From an uncultured Victivallales bacterium (lineage in GTDB: Bacteria; Verrucomicrobiota; Lentisphaeria; Oligosphaerales; JAFGRS01): 52,907 nucleotides of DNA. Shown piece by piece: positions 34,562 to 42,608 of this stretch. The stretch covers positions 1 through 52,907 of the forward strand of contig CAILUI010000113.1 of assembly GCA_903837355.1 (NCBI GenBank). Reading direction: 5' to 3'. The notes under the pieces were generated by a model. It searched no databases. It was not told the origin of the DNA and worked only from the letters and a program-made list of their open reading frames with translations. Each line of letters opens with the position of its first letter. The stretch's first letter is position 1. A program made the translations under genes and the position numbers.

Positions 34562-35902
34562 ATGGCGCTCAAAGCCCTCGATGTGTTCAAGCTGCTGCCC
34601 AAGACGAACTGCAAGAAGTGCGGTTGCCCGACCTGCCTGGCCTTCGCCATGAAACTGGCCACGCAGAAGGCCACCCTGGACGAGTGTCCGGACGTCTCGG
34701 CCGAAGCCCGGGCCCAGCTTGCCGGTGCCGCCGCGCCGCCCATCCGCCTGGTCGGTTTCGGCCCCGAGGGCAAGCGCCTCGAGGTCGGTGCCGAGACCGT
34801 CATGTTCCGCCATGACGAGTCCTTCTTCCATGCCCCGGGCATCGGTGTCGTCATCCCCGACACCCTCGACGCGGCGGCCCTGTCGGCTCGCCTCGCCGCC
34901 GTGCGCGCTCTCTCGTTCATGCGGGTCGGTATGCGCATCGGCGTCAACGTCGTCGCGGTCGAGAACGTCAGCGGTGCCTCGGCGCCCTTCGTGGCCACGG
35001 TGAAAGCCGCCAAGGACCTCGGACTGCCGCTGGTGCTGATCACCACGCAGGCCGCCCATGCGGACGCGGCCGTCGCCGTCTGCGAGGCCGAACGGCCGCT
35101 GATTCACGCTGCCTCCGGCAGCACCTGGGAGGCCTTCGCCCAGGTGGCCAAGACCCGCAAGTGCCCGTTGGCCATCGCCGGCCCGGATCTCGACGCGGTC
35201 GCAGCCCTGGCCGTACAGGTGCGCAAGGCCGGGGTCGACGACCTCATCCTCGACGTCAGCGCCGGCACGGTCGGCGCCACGGTACAGGCCCTGACCGCGG
35301 TCCGCCGGCTGGCCCTGAAGCGCAAGGCTGACGGGGTCGGCTTCCCCTGCCTGACCATCAGTCGCCAAACGGACGCCGGACAGAACTTCGCCGACTGCTG
35401 CGCCTTCATCTCCAAGTACGCCGGGGTGGTCCTGACCACGCTCAGCAGTCCGGAGCAGATCGTGCCGCTGCTGACCCTCAGCCAGAACCTCTACACGGAT
35501 CCCCGCAAGCCGGTGCAGGTCGAGCCGAAGCTCTACACCGTCGGCGCCGTCACCCCGCAGTCGCCGCTGCTGATCACCACCAACTTCTCGCTGACCTACT
35601 ACACCGTCCAATCGGAAGTCGAATCCAGCCGCGTCCCGGCCTTCATCGGCGTGCTCGAGACCGACGGCACCTCGGTGCTCACGGCCTTCGCCTCCGACAA
35701 GTTGTCCTCGGAGAAGGTGGCCGCGTTCCTGCACTCCGACGTGGTTACCAAGGCCGTCGCCCACCGCAAGGTGATCATCCCAGGCTACATCGCGGCCATG
35801 AGCGGGGCCCTGGCGGACGACTCGGGATGGGAAATCCTGGTTGGACCGCGCGAGGCCAGTGGTCTGCCCAAGTACCTGAAAACCGTCTGGCAGGGCGCGT
35901 GA
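34562..35902 (+). CDS. acsC: Corrinoid iron-sulfur protein large subunit
   Basis: The protein has 446 residues. With AcsD it carries the methyl group on cobalamin from AcsE to AcsB. The N-terminal 4Fe-4S site is Cys17, 20, 25 and 42 (TNCKKCGCPTC, ECPDV). A TIM barrel and a C-terminal corrinoid-binding domain follow. AAGGAG precedes the ATG. The stop overlaps the GTG start of the activator gene, which is the expected functional partner. Confidence 0.95.
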   Translation: MALKALDVFKLLPKTNCKKCGCPTCLAFAMKLATQKATLDECPDVSAEARAQLAGAAAPPIRLVGFGPEGKRLEVGAETVMFRHDESFFHAPGIGVVIPDTLDAAALSARLAAVRALSFMRVGMRIGVNVVAVENVSGASAPFVATVKAAKDLGLPLVLITTQAAHADAAVAVCEAERPLIHAASGSTWEAFAQVAKTRKCPLAIAGPDLDAVAALAVQVRKAGVDDLILDVSAGTVGATVQALTAVRRLALKRKADGVGFPCLTISRQTDAGQNFADCCAFISKYAGVVLTTLSSPEQIVPLLTLSQNLYTDPRKPVQVEPKLYTVGAVTPQSPLLITTNFSLTYYTVQSEVESSRVPAFIGVLETDGTSVLTAFASDKLSSEKVAAFLHSDVVTKAVAHRKVIIPGYIAAMSGALADDSGWEILVGPREASGLPKYLKTVWQGA

Positions 35903-37830
35903 GAACCTACGCCGTCACCTTCCAGCCTGAGAACTGCACCGTCCGCGCCGCGGCCGGGCGCTCCCTGCTTGATGCCGCCAAGGCTGCCGGCATCGCCATC
36001 AACAGCATCTGCAATGGCGATGGCGTCTGCGGTAAATGCCGGGTGCTGGTCAAGTCGGGCAAGGTCACGGCCAAGCCCAACATGTTCCTGGACCGGCTGG
36101 ATATCCAGCGCGGCGCGGCGCTGGCCTGCCAGACGTACGTCGCCGGGGACGTGGTCGTCGAAGTCCCGCCGGAGTCGCGCACCGGCGGCATCCCCATCCT
36201 GGCCGCCGAGGATACAGATCGCTTTGGGAAGATCATGGCGCCGCTGGGGGCCGTCAGCGTCTTCCCGCCGGCGCCGCTGATTCGCAAGGTCTATCTGGAA
36301 CTGCCGGCACCGACCCTCGATGACAGCCTGGCGGATCAGGAACGTATCTACCGTGCCTTGCGGGAACGCGAAGACATCCCGGTCATGCAGACCGGCCTGT
36401 CGGTCCTGCGGCGCTTGCCCGACCTGCTCCGCCAGAACGACTTCAAGATCACCCTCCTGCTCGGCAGCCGGGGTGGCACGGTCGAAGTGGTGGACGTCGA
36501 GCCGGGGGACACGGCGGCCGCCAACTACGGGGTGGCGGTCGACATCGGCACCACCACCATCGTGGCGCACCTGGTGGACCTGGCCAGCGGCAAAACCCTG
36601 GCCGCCAACGCTCGTTACAATTCGCAGAGTGCCTTCGGTGACGACGTCATCTCACGCATCATCTTCGCCGGCACCCCCGAGGGCCTGCGGAAACTGCAGG
36701 AGACCGTGGTCAGCGACATCAATGGCCTGATCTCGGCCCTGGTGGTGGATATCGGCGTGCGCCTCGCCGACGTGACCTGTGTATCCTGCGCCGGCAACAC
36801 GACCATGACCCATCTCCTCTTCGGCTTGGACCCGAGCAACATCCGGCGCGAGCCCTATATCCCCTGTGCCATGCTGCCACCCGTCGTTCGGGCCTCCGAA
36901 GTGGGGGTTACCATCAACGCGCGCGGGCTGCTCACGGCCCTGCCGTGCGTCGCTTCCTATGTCGGCGGCGACGTCCTCGCCGACATCCTCGCGGCCGAAA
37001 TGACGCGAAGTGAGGACCTCTCGCTGCTGATCGACATGGGCACCAACGGCGAAATCGCGCTCGGCAACTCGGAATGGCTGATGTCCTGTTCCGCCTCGGC
37101 GGGCCCGTCCTTCGAGGGCGGCGGCATCTCCTGCGGCATGCGGGCCACGGCAGGTGCGGTGGAGTGGATCAATATCGCCAAAGGCGGACGGGTCGCGGAC
37201 TGCCGGGTGGTCGGGGGCGGGCGGCCGCTCGGGCTCTGTGGTTCCGGCCTGATCGATGCCGTGGCCGGGCTGCTGGCGGTGGGCTGCATTGACCGCGCCG
37301 GCCGTTTCGTGACCGATGCCTGTGGACGCCACCTCCAGGCGACCGAGAGCGGCGAGAAAGCCTTCGTCCTCTTCCCGGGCGAGGACACCGCCCTGGGGCG
37401 AGACATCGCGCTGACGGAAGCCGATATCAACAACCTCATTCACAGCAAAGGCTCCATCTACATGGCGGCCGACTGCCTGCTGAATGACCTCGGCTTCAGC
37501 TTCCATGATCTGCGCCATATCTACATAGCCGGCGGCTTCGGCAACCACCTGCGGGTCGAGCAAGGCATCCAGATCGGACTGCTCCCTGACGTCGAGCGCA
37601 GCGTCTTCCATGTCCTCGGCAACGGCTCGGTGCAGGGAGCCAAGACCGTCCTGCTGTCCGAACATGCGCTGCATTACGTGCAGGAGCGCATCGCCTCCGC
37701 CATGACCTATGTCGAACTGAGCACCTCCCATAAGTACATGAACGAATACACGTCCTGCCTGTTCCTTCCCCACACGGACGTGGAGCGCTTCCCGTCGGTA
37801 GCCAAACGAAACTGCGGCAACGGGAACTAG
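35899..37830 (+). CDS. RACo-type corrinoid activation protein (ASKHA ATPase)
   Basis: The protein has 643 residues. RACo reduces inactive Co(II) corrinoid protein to Co(I) using ATP. The N-terminal [2Fe-2S] site is Cys38, 44, 47 and 77 (CNGDGVCGKC, ACQ). The ASKHA ATPase region includes VAVDIGTTTIVAHLVDL, CVSCAGNTTMTHLLFG, LLIDMGTNGEIALG and LCGSGLIDAVAGLL. Start: GTG at 35899 (GTGA overlap with acsC) giving MRTYAVTFQP; the ATG at 35827 is inside acsC and rejected. It is followed by a CooC-like gene and acsD, the same neighbourhood as in known acetogens. Confidence 0.93.
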   Translation: MRTYAVTFQPENCTVRAAAGRSLLDAAKAAGIAINSICNGDGVCGKCRVLVKSGKVTAKPNMFLDRLDIQRGAALACQTYVAGDVVVEVPPESRTGGIPILAAEDTDRFGKIMAPLGAVSVFPPAPLIRKVYLELPAPTLDDSLADQERIYRALREREDIPVMQTGLSVLRRLPDLLRQNDFKITLLLGSRGGTVEVVDVEPGDTAAANYGVAVDIGTTTIVAHLVDLASGKTLAANARYNSQSAFGDDVISRIIFAGTPEGLRKLQETVVSDINGLISALVVDIGVRLADVTCVSCAGNTTMTHLLFGLDPSNIRREPYIPCAMLPPVVRASEVGVTINARGLLTALPCVASYVGGDVLADILAAEMTRSEDLSLLIDMGTNGEIALGNSEWLMSCSASAGPSFEGGGISCGMRATAGAVEWINIAKGGRVADCRVVGGGRPLGLCGSGLIDAVAGLLAVGCIDRAGRFVTDACGRHLQATESGEKAFVLFPGEDTALGRDIALTEADINNLIHSKGSIYMAADCLLNDLGFSFHDLRHIYIAGGFGNHLRVEQGIQIGLLPDVERSVFHVLGNGSVQGAKTVLLSEHALHYVQERIASAMTYVELSTSHKYMNEYTSCLFLPHTDVERFPSVAKRNCGNGN

Positions 37831-37839
37831 GAGCCGATG

Positions 37840-38607
37840 ATGGCGTTGCGGATTGCCATTGCGGGTAAAGGCGGATCGGGCAAAACGACCCTCTCCGCGC
37901 TGCTCTGCCGCTGCCTGGTGGAGCGCGGCATCAAACCGCTGCTGGCGGTGGATGCCGATCCCAACAGTTGCCTGCCGGAGCGCCTCGGGATCACGGTCCG
38001 TCAGACCATCGGCGAGATGCGTGAGGAACTGCGCCAAGACCCCGAATCCGTCCCCGCCGGCGTCTCGAAACGGGAGTGGATCGAGCAGCTCATCCATGAG
38101 GATATCGCGGAGGCACCCGGCGTCGATATGCTGGTCATGGGGCGCCAGGAAGGCCCCGGCTGCTACTGCTACATCAACAGCGTCCTGCGTGAGTACCTCG
38201 GCAAGATCGGTGGCCAGTACCGCGGCGTGGTGATCGACAACGAGGCCGGCCTCGAACACCTCAGTCGGCGGACCAACGGGCAGGTGGAGGTCATGCTCGT
38301 CGTCTGTCCCCCGAATGTGATCGGGGCCCGTACCGCCGCCCGGATTGTCGATATCAAGAACCAGCTCGGCCTCGAGGTCGGGGCCGTATTCCTGGTGCTG
38401 AACCCGTGCGACCAGCCGCTGGGCCCGGACCTGGCAGCGCTCTTCGCCCAAAGCGGGCTGGAGATCATCGCCGCCGTACCTACGGATCCCCACGTCAGTG
38501 CGTTCGATGTGGCCGGCCGGCCGCTGTTGGAGCTGCCGGCAGACTCGCAAGCCTTAAGTGCGGTGCGTGGATTGGTGAACGATCTCGCCGAAAGGAGACT
38601 CCTATGA
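37840..38607 (+). CDS. acsF: CooC/AcsF-like ATPase
   Basis: The protein has 255 residues. This second MinD-like ATPase of the operon has Walker A GKGGSGKTT at 8-16 and the CxC motif GPGCYCYIN. It differs from CooC at 25863-26636 and is placed between the activator gene and acsD, the usual site of acsF, whose product helps nickel loading of acetyl-CoA synthase. The ATG at 37840 is preferred to 37837 because GGAG (37830-37833) is then six bases away. The stop overlaps the acsD ATG. The symbol is by position and similarity. Confidence 0.85.
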   Translation: MALRIAIAGKGGSGKTTLSALLCRCLVERGIKPLLAVDADPNSCLPERLGITVRQTIGEMREELRQDPESVPAGVSKREWIEQLIHEDIAEAPGVDMLVMGRQEGPGCYCYINSVLREYLGKIGGQYRGVVIDNEAGLEHLSRRTNGQVEVMLVVCPPNVIGARTAARIVDIKNQLGLEVGAVFLVLNPCDQPLGPDLAALFAQSGLEIIAAVPTDPHVSAFDVAGRPLLELPADSQALSAVRGLVNDLAERRLL

Positions 38608-39569
38608 CACTGCTAGCAGACGCCAGAGAGAAGTGGTCGGGCACGGTGAACACGGTCACCCTCGGGGCCGACCGGGCAGCCGGCGGTACCCGTGCCTCGG
38701 TGGTCACCGTCGGGGGTGGCGGCGGCCTGCCCTTCGCCGCCTTCGACGGGCCCATACCCCATCGGTCCGCCGTCGCGCTGGAAGTCTGGGACTGCCCGCC
38801 CACGGACTGGCCCGAGTCCCTCGTCTCGGCCTGGGGTGACGTCCTCTCTGACCCGGCCGCCTGGGCCCGTGCCTGCGTCGAGAAGCACGGCGCCGATCTC
38901 ATCTGCCTGCGTCTGATGAGCACCCACCCGGACCTCGGCAACGCCTCGCCGGAAAAGGCTGCCGAGACGGTGCGGGCGGTGCTGAAGGCCGCCGGCGTGC
39001 CCCTCATCATCTGGGGCTGCGACCTGCCGGAGAAGGACAACCTGGTGCTCCCCGTCTGCAGCCAGGCCGCGAAGGGCGAACGCTGCCTCCTGGGAGCAGT
39101 GACCGAAGACAACTACAAGACGCTGGTCGCCTCCTGCATTGCCGACGGCCATTGCCTCATCGGCCTGAGCCCCATCGACATCAACATCGCCAAGCAGGTC
39201 AACGTGCTGGTCACCGAGATGGGCTTCCCCCTCGACCGGCTGGTGATGTACCAGACCACCGGCGCCCTCGGCTATGGCCTCGAGTACACCTTCTCCATCC
39301 AGGAACGCGGCCGCTTGGCGGCCCTCGGTGGCGACCGGCTGATGGCGGTGCCGGTGATCTGCATGGTGGGCCAGGAAGCCTGGCGTACCAAGGAAGCCCG
39401 GGCTGCCAAGGAGGAGTTGCCGGACTGGGGTAATGAGCAGCAGCGCGGCGTCTGCTGGGAAGTGGCCACCGCCGCCGCCCTCCTGCAGGCAGGCAGCGAC
39501 ATCCTAGTCATGCGACACCCCGCCGCGGCCGCCACCGTCAAGACCCTGATCAGCCGACTCACGGCGTAA
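38604..39569 (+). CDS. acsD: Corrinoid iron-sulfur protein small subunit
   Basis: The protein has 321 residues. It is the TIM-barrel partner of AcsC that helps bind and orient the corrinoid. Recognisable features are VTVGGGGGLPFAAFDG, the CDLPEKDNLVLPVCSQAA stretch, LSPIDINIAKQVNVLVTEMG and MYQTTGALGYGLEYTFSI, all typical of CdhD/AcsD. AAGGAG is inside the preceding gene and the ATG overlaps its stop, indicating translational coupling. Confidence 0.95.
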   Translation: MTLLADAREKWSGTVNTVTLGADRAAGGTRASVVTVGGGGGLPFAAFDGPIPHRSAVALEVWDCPPTDWPESLVSAWGDVLSDPAAWARACVEKHGADLICLRLMSTHPDLGNASPEKAAETVRAVLKAAGVPLIIWGCDLPEKDNLVLPVCSQAAKGERCLLGAVTEDNYKTLVASCIADGHCLIGLSPIDINIAKQVNVLVTEMGFPLDRLVMYQTTGALGYGLEYTFSIQERGRLAALGGDRLMAVPVICMVGQEAWRTKEARAAKEELPDWGNEQQRGVCWEVATAAALLQAGSDILVMRHPAAAATVKTLISRLTA

Positions 39570-39586
39570 ATCCAAGGAGAGTGACC

Positions 39587-40399
39587 ATGTTTGTCATCGG
39601 CGAACGCATCAATGGTATGTTCAAAGGCATCGGCGACGCCATCCTGGCCAAGGACAAGAAGCCGGTTCATGAGATGGCCGAGCTGCAGTTGGCGGCGGGG
39701 GCGGATGCCCTCGACATCAACGTCGGCACGCGCGTACCCAAAGAGGAGCGCGTGGCCGCCATGGAGTGGCTGGTCGATACCACCCGCGAAGTCACCGACA
39801 TGCCCCTGTCGATCGACACCGTGAGCCTGATCACCATGCGCGCCGGGCTGGCCCGAGCCTCGCGCAAGGGCAAAGGCATCATCAATTCCACCACCGGCCA
39901 AGCCGATAAACTCGAAGCCTTCATGAAGCTGGCTCACGAGTTCAACGCCGGCATCGTCGGCCTCTCCATCGATGAGAACGGCGTCGCCGCCAGTGTCGAT
40001 GCCAAGCTGGAAATCGGGATGCGCATCATCGCCTCGGCGATGGAGCACGAGGTCCCGGTCGACAGCGTCCTGCTCGACCCCATCATCCTGCCGCTGAACT
40101 GCGCCCAGGCCGCCCCCGGCATCGTGCTGCAGACGATCGCGCAGTTCAAGATGCTTTCGGACCCCGCGCCGCGCATCGTCATCGGGCTCAGCAACCTCAG
40201 CCAAGGCGCTTCGGAGCGCCCGCTGATCAACCGCACGTTCCTGGTCATGGCCATGGCCGCCGGCCTGGACAGCTCCATCCACGACCCGCTGGACGAGGAA
40301 CTGACCAACGCCATGGTCACCGCCGAGCTGCTGCTCAACAAGACGATCTACAGCGACTCCTACCTGGCCGCCTACCGCAAGAGCAAACAGGTCCGCTGA
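39587..40399 (+). CDS. acsE: Methyl-THF:corrinoid protein methyltransferase
   Basis: The protein has 270 residues. It moves the methyl group from methyl-THF to the AcsCD corrinoid. It begins MFVIGERINGMFKGIGDAIL and shows AGADALDINVGTRVP, the pterin-binding DINVG-type motif, followed by LSIDTVSL and LDPIILPL of the family barrel. The ATG at 39587 has AGGAGA seven bases upstream; the GTG at 39581 is less likely. It is the last gene of the operon, 31 bases before a terminator. Confidence 0.96.
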   Translation: MFVIGERINGMFKGIGDAILAKDKKPVHEMAELQLAAGADALDINVGTRVPKEERVAAMEWLVDTTREVTDMPLSIDTVSLITMRAGLARASRKGKGIINSTTGQADKLEAFMKLAHEFNAGIVGLSIDENGVAASVDAKLEIGMRIIASAMEHEVPVDSVLLDPIILPLNCAQAAPGIVLQTIAQFKMLSDPAPRIVIGLSNLSQGASERPLINRTFLVMAMAAGLDSSIHDPLDEELTNAMVTAELLLNKTIYSDSYLAAYRKSKQVR

Positions 40400-40430
40400 G
40401 CGCAGCCTGGACTCCCGTTCAGAAAACACC

Positions 40431-40463
40431 AGACCGCCCCCCGCCGGGGCGGTCTCGTCTTTT
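40431..40463. terminator. Bidirectional intrinsic terminator
   Basis: A 10-base-pair stem AGACCGCCCC (40431-40440)/GGGGCGGTCT (40446-40455) with a five-base loop is followed by CGTCTTTT on the plus strand. On the minus strand the stem is followed by GGTGTTTTCT. It therefore can end both the acs operon (plus) and the convergent pta/acetyl-CoA synthetase operon (minus). Confidence 0.9.
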
Positions 40464-40494
40464 CCCCATCCCGAGGCCCGACCCGGCACCATCC

Positions 40495-41589
40495 CTACTT
40501 CAGGGCGGCAATGATGCGGTCGGTATCGACGTGGTCCAAGGCCAGGCGTACGGCCCAGTCGATACGTTCCTTATCGTCAGGCGTGATCTTGTAGATCCGG
40601 TTCCGCAGCTCCGTCGCCACCGAGTAGGTGTCGCCGCCCACCAGCATGCAGGGGAGATGGCTGGCGCGGATGTGCTGCAGGGTCTCGGCGTCCGGAACGT
40701 GACCGCAGGTCAGCACCAGGCCCGACACCGACAGGCTGTCGATGCCGCCAATCATGTGGGCCCGCAGACAGGCCATGGCCACGTCGCAGCGGTCCCCAGG
40801 CGTGATCACCAGGGTACGCAGGCCGATGTAGCGACTCATGTTCTCCGCCTGCATGGCCCCGATGATGGTGCGCGCCACGCGATGCGAGACATGCTCCGCA
40901 CCACCGAGGAGTTCCCCGCCCAGACCGTCGAAAACCTGGGCGATGGTCGGACTGGCCAGCTCCTCCTGGTAGGGAGTGACGCCGAACAGCGGAATGCCCC
41001 GGTCCGTAAGGCTGGCCGTCAGCGCCTTGGTGATCCGCTCGTACTTCGACGGCCAGGCCTTGCTCACCACCACGCCCATGAAGTCAGCCCCCTGCTGCCT
41101 CATGAACGTGGAGCACAACAGAATCTCGTCGATCGTCCGCCCCACGCCCGCCTCAACGACCAACAACGCCCGCGCCGAGACGCTGCGGGCAACGTCGGCC
41201 GCGGACATCTTCAGACACGCCCCCATGGCCACGTTCCCCATGCCCTCAAGAACAATGGCATCGTGATCACGGGAGAGCCTGCTGACATCCGCCTGAATCC
41301 CCTCCAGCAGCTCCTCCTCGCGCTTGGCGACCAGCTCTTCCTGAACCCGTCCGCGCCCGATCGAGACCGCCATCTGCACCGTGTCGGTGGCCGCAGAGTC
41401 CAGCAGCGACGACACCACCCGGGCGTCGTTGTGGAAGACCGCGCCGCCCTCGTCAGCGGCAAAATGCTGCCCCAGCGGCTTGAGGTAGGCCGTGCGGTAG
41501 CCGCGCTGTCGGAAGCCGTGCAACAGCCCCAGCGCCAGCGTGGTCTTGCCCACGTCCCGTTTGGTGCCGACGATGTAGATGGGTCTCAT
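40495..41589 (-). CDS. BioD-like P-loop plus DRTGG-domain protein (phosphotransacetylase N-terminal-like)
   Basis: The protein has 364 residues. The N-terminal P-loop domain (GTKRDVGKTTLALGLLHGF, residues of about 7-25) resembles dethiobiotin synthetase. The C-terminal part (about 250-350) resembles the DRTGG domain (LRTLVITPGDRCDVAMA, VSGLVLTCGH, PCMLVGGDTYSVATEL). In long-type Pta of E. coli these two domains form the regulatory N-terminus in front of the catalytic domain. Here they are a separate protein encoded just after the catalytic pta gene. A role as sensor or regulator of Pta is inferred. Confidence 0.8.
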   Translation of the reverse strand: MRPIYIVGTKRDVGKTTLALGLLHGFRQRGYRTAYLKPLGQHFAADEGGAVFHNDARVVSSLLDSAATDTVQMAVSIGRGRVQEELVAKREEELLEGIQADVSRLSRDHDAIVLEGMGNVAMGACLKMSAADVARSVSARALLVVEAGVGRTIDEILLCSTFMRQQGADFMGVVVSKAWPSKYERITKALTASLTDRGIPLFGVTPYQEELASPTIAQVFDGLGGELLGGAEHVSHRVARTIIGAMQAENMSRYIGLRTLVITPGDRCDVAMACLRAHMIGGIDSLSVSGLVLTCGHVPDAETLQHIRASHLPCMLVGGDTYSVATELRNRIYKITPDDKERIDWAVRLALDHVDTDRIIAALK

Positions 41590-41604
41590 GTCACCCCCTT
41601 CGGG

Positions 41605-42597
41605 TCACCGCGCCGTCGCCTTGGGGACCGGTTCGATGGCCCCGAGCAGGAGCTGTACCTGGTCCACGATGTCCTCGGCGGCGGCGGCTCGTGGAATATA
41701 CGTGCCCGGATACTTCATGCCCTGCAGCAAAGGCCCGAAAACGCGGGAGTTGGAGAACTTGCGGAAGATCTTGATGGCGACGTTGCCGGTGTCGAGGGAC
41801 GGGAAGATCAGCACATTGGCGTTGCCAGCCACGGCACTGGAAGGCGACTTGATGCCGGCTACGGACGGCACCAGGGCCGTATCGATCTGCATCTCACCAT
41901 CGACCGCCAACCCCGGCGCCCGACTGCGGGTCAGCGCCACGGCATCCCTGACCTTCTGCGCCACGGGGTGCGCCGAACTGCCGGAGGTGGAGAACGAGAG
42001 AAAGGCCAGGCGGGCCGTCTCGCCCGTGATCCGCTCGTAGTTGGCGGCAGACTGGATGGCGATGTCCGCCAGTTGCTCCACGCTGGGGTCCGGAACCACG
42101 CTGACGTCGGCCATCCCGACCATCTGGCTGCGCACGAATTCGTAACCCTCGAAGCGCACCAGGGCCATGCCGGATACCGTGCTGCAGTCGGGAGCTACTC
42201 CCAGCAGCTTGAGGTAGACGCGCATCACATGCCCCGGCGTCGTCGCCGCCCCGGCGATCACCGCGTCGGCCCGGCCCTCGACCAGCAGCCAGGCCCCGGC
42301 CACCACCGGGTCGGTCGCGTCCAGAGCACTGCCAACCCCAACACGCTCGAGATGGGCGCTGATGCTCTGCCGCACCTGCGCGTCTTCGTTGTCGACGACG
42401 TCCATCCCATCCAGGGTCAGACGCAGGCCAACGGCCAGCGCGTCCAGTTCCGCATAGTCGCCCAACAGCACCACCCGCGCCAGCTTGTGCTGGGTCAACG
42501 TGTAGGCCGCCCGCAGGACCCGCTGGTCATAGGATTCGCACAACACCACTCGCGGCAACGGCCCGCCCCGCCTGGAGAAGTTCGGTGTGACCGGCAT
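41605..42597 (-). CDS. pta: Phosphate acetyltransferase (catalytic, short form)
   Basis: The protein has 330 residues of the PTA/PTB family. It exchanges acetyl between CoA and phosphate. Family sequence includes ADAVIAGAATTPGHVMRVYLKLLG, VSGMALVRFEGYEFV, LADIAIQSAANYERITG, FLSFSTSGSSAHPVAQKV, DGEMQIDTALVP and NVLIFPSLDTGN. AGGGGA precedes the ATG. It lies 11 bases after the acetyl-CoA synthetase gene and 15 before the BioD/DRTGG gene. No acetate kinase gene is in the window, so the fate of acetyl phosphate is unclear. Confidence 0.93.
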   Translation of the reverse strand: MPVTPNFSRRGGPLPRVVLCESYDQRVLRAAYTLTQHKLARVVLLGDYAELDALAVGLRLTLDGMDVVDNEDAQVRQSISAHLERVGVGSALDATDPVVAGAWLLVEGRADAVIAGAATTPGHVMRVYLKLLGVAPDCSTVSGMALVRFEGYEFVRSQMVGMADVSVVPDPSVEQLADIAIQSAANYERITGETARLAFLSFSTSGSSAHPVAQKVRDAVALTRSRAPGLAVDGEMQIDTALVPSVAGIKSPSSAVAGNANVLIFPSLDTGNVAIKIFRKFSNSRVFGPLLQGMKYPGTYIPRAAAAEDIVDQVQLLLGAIEPVPKATAR

Positions 42598-42608
42598 CTG
42601 AGGTCCCC

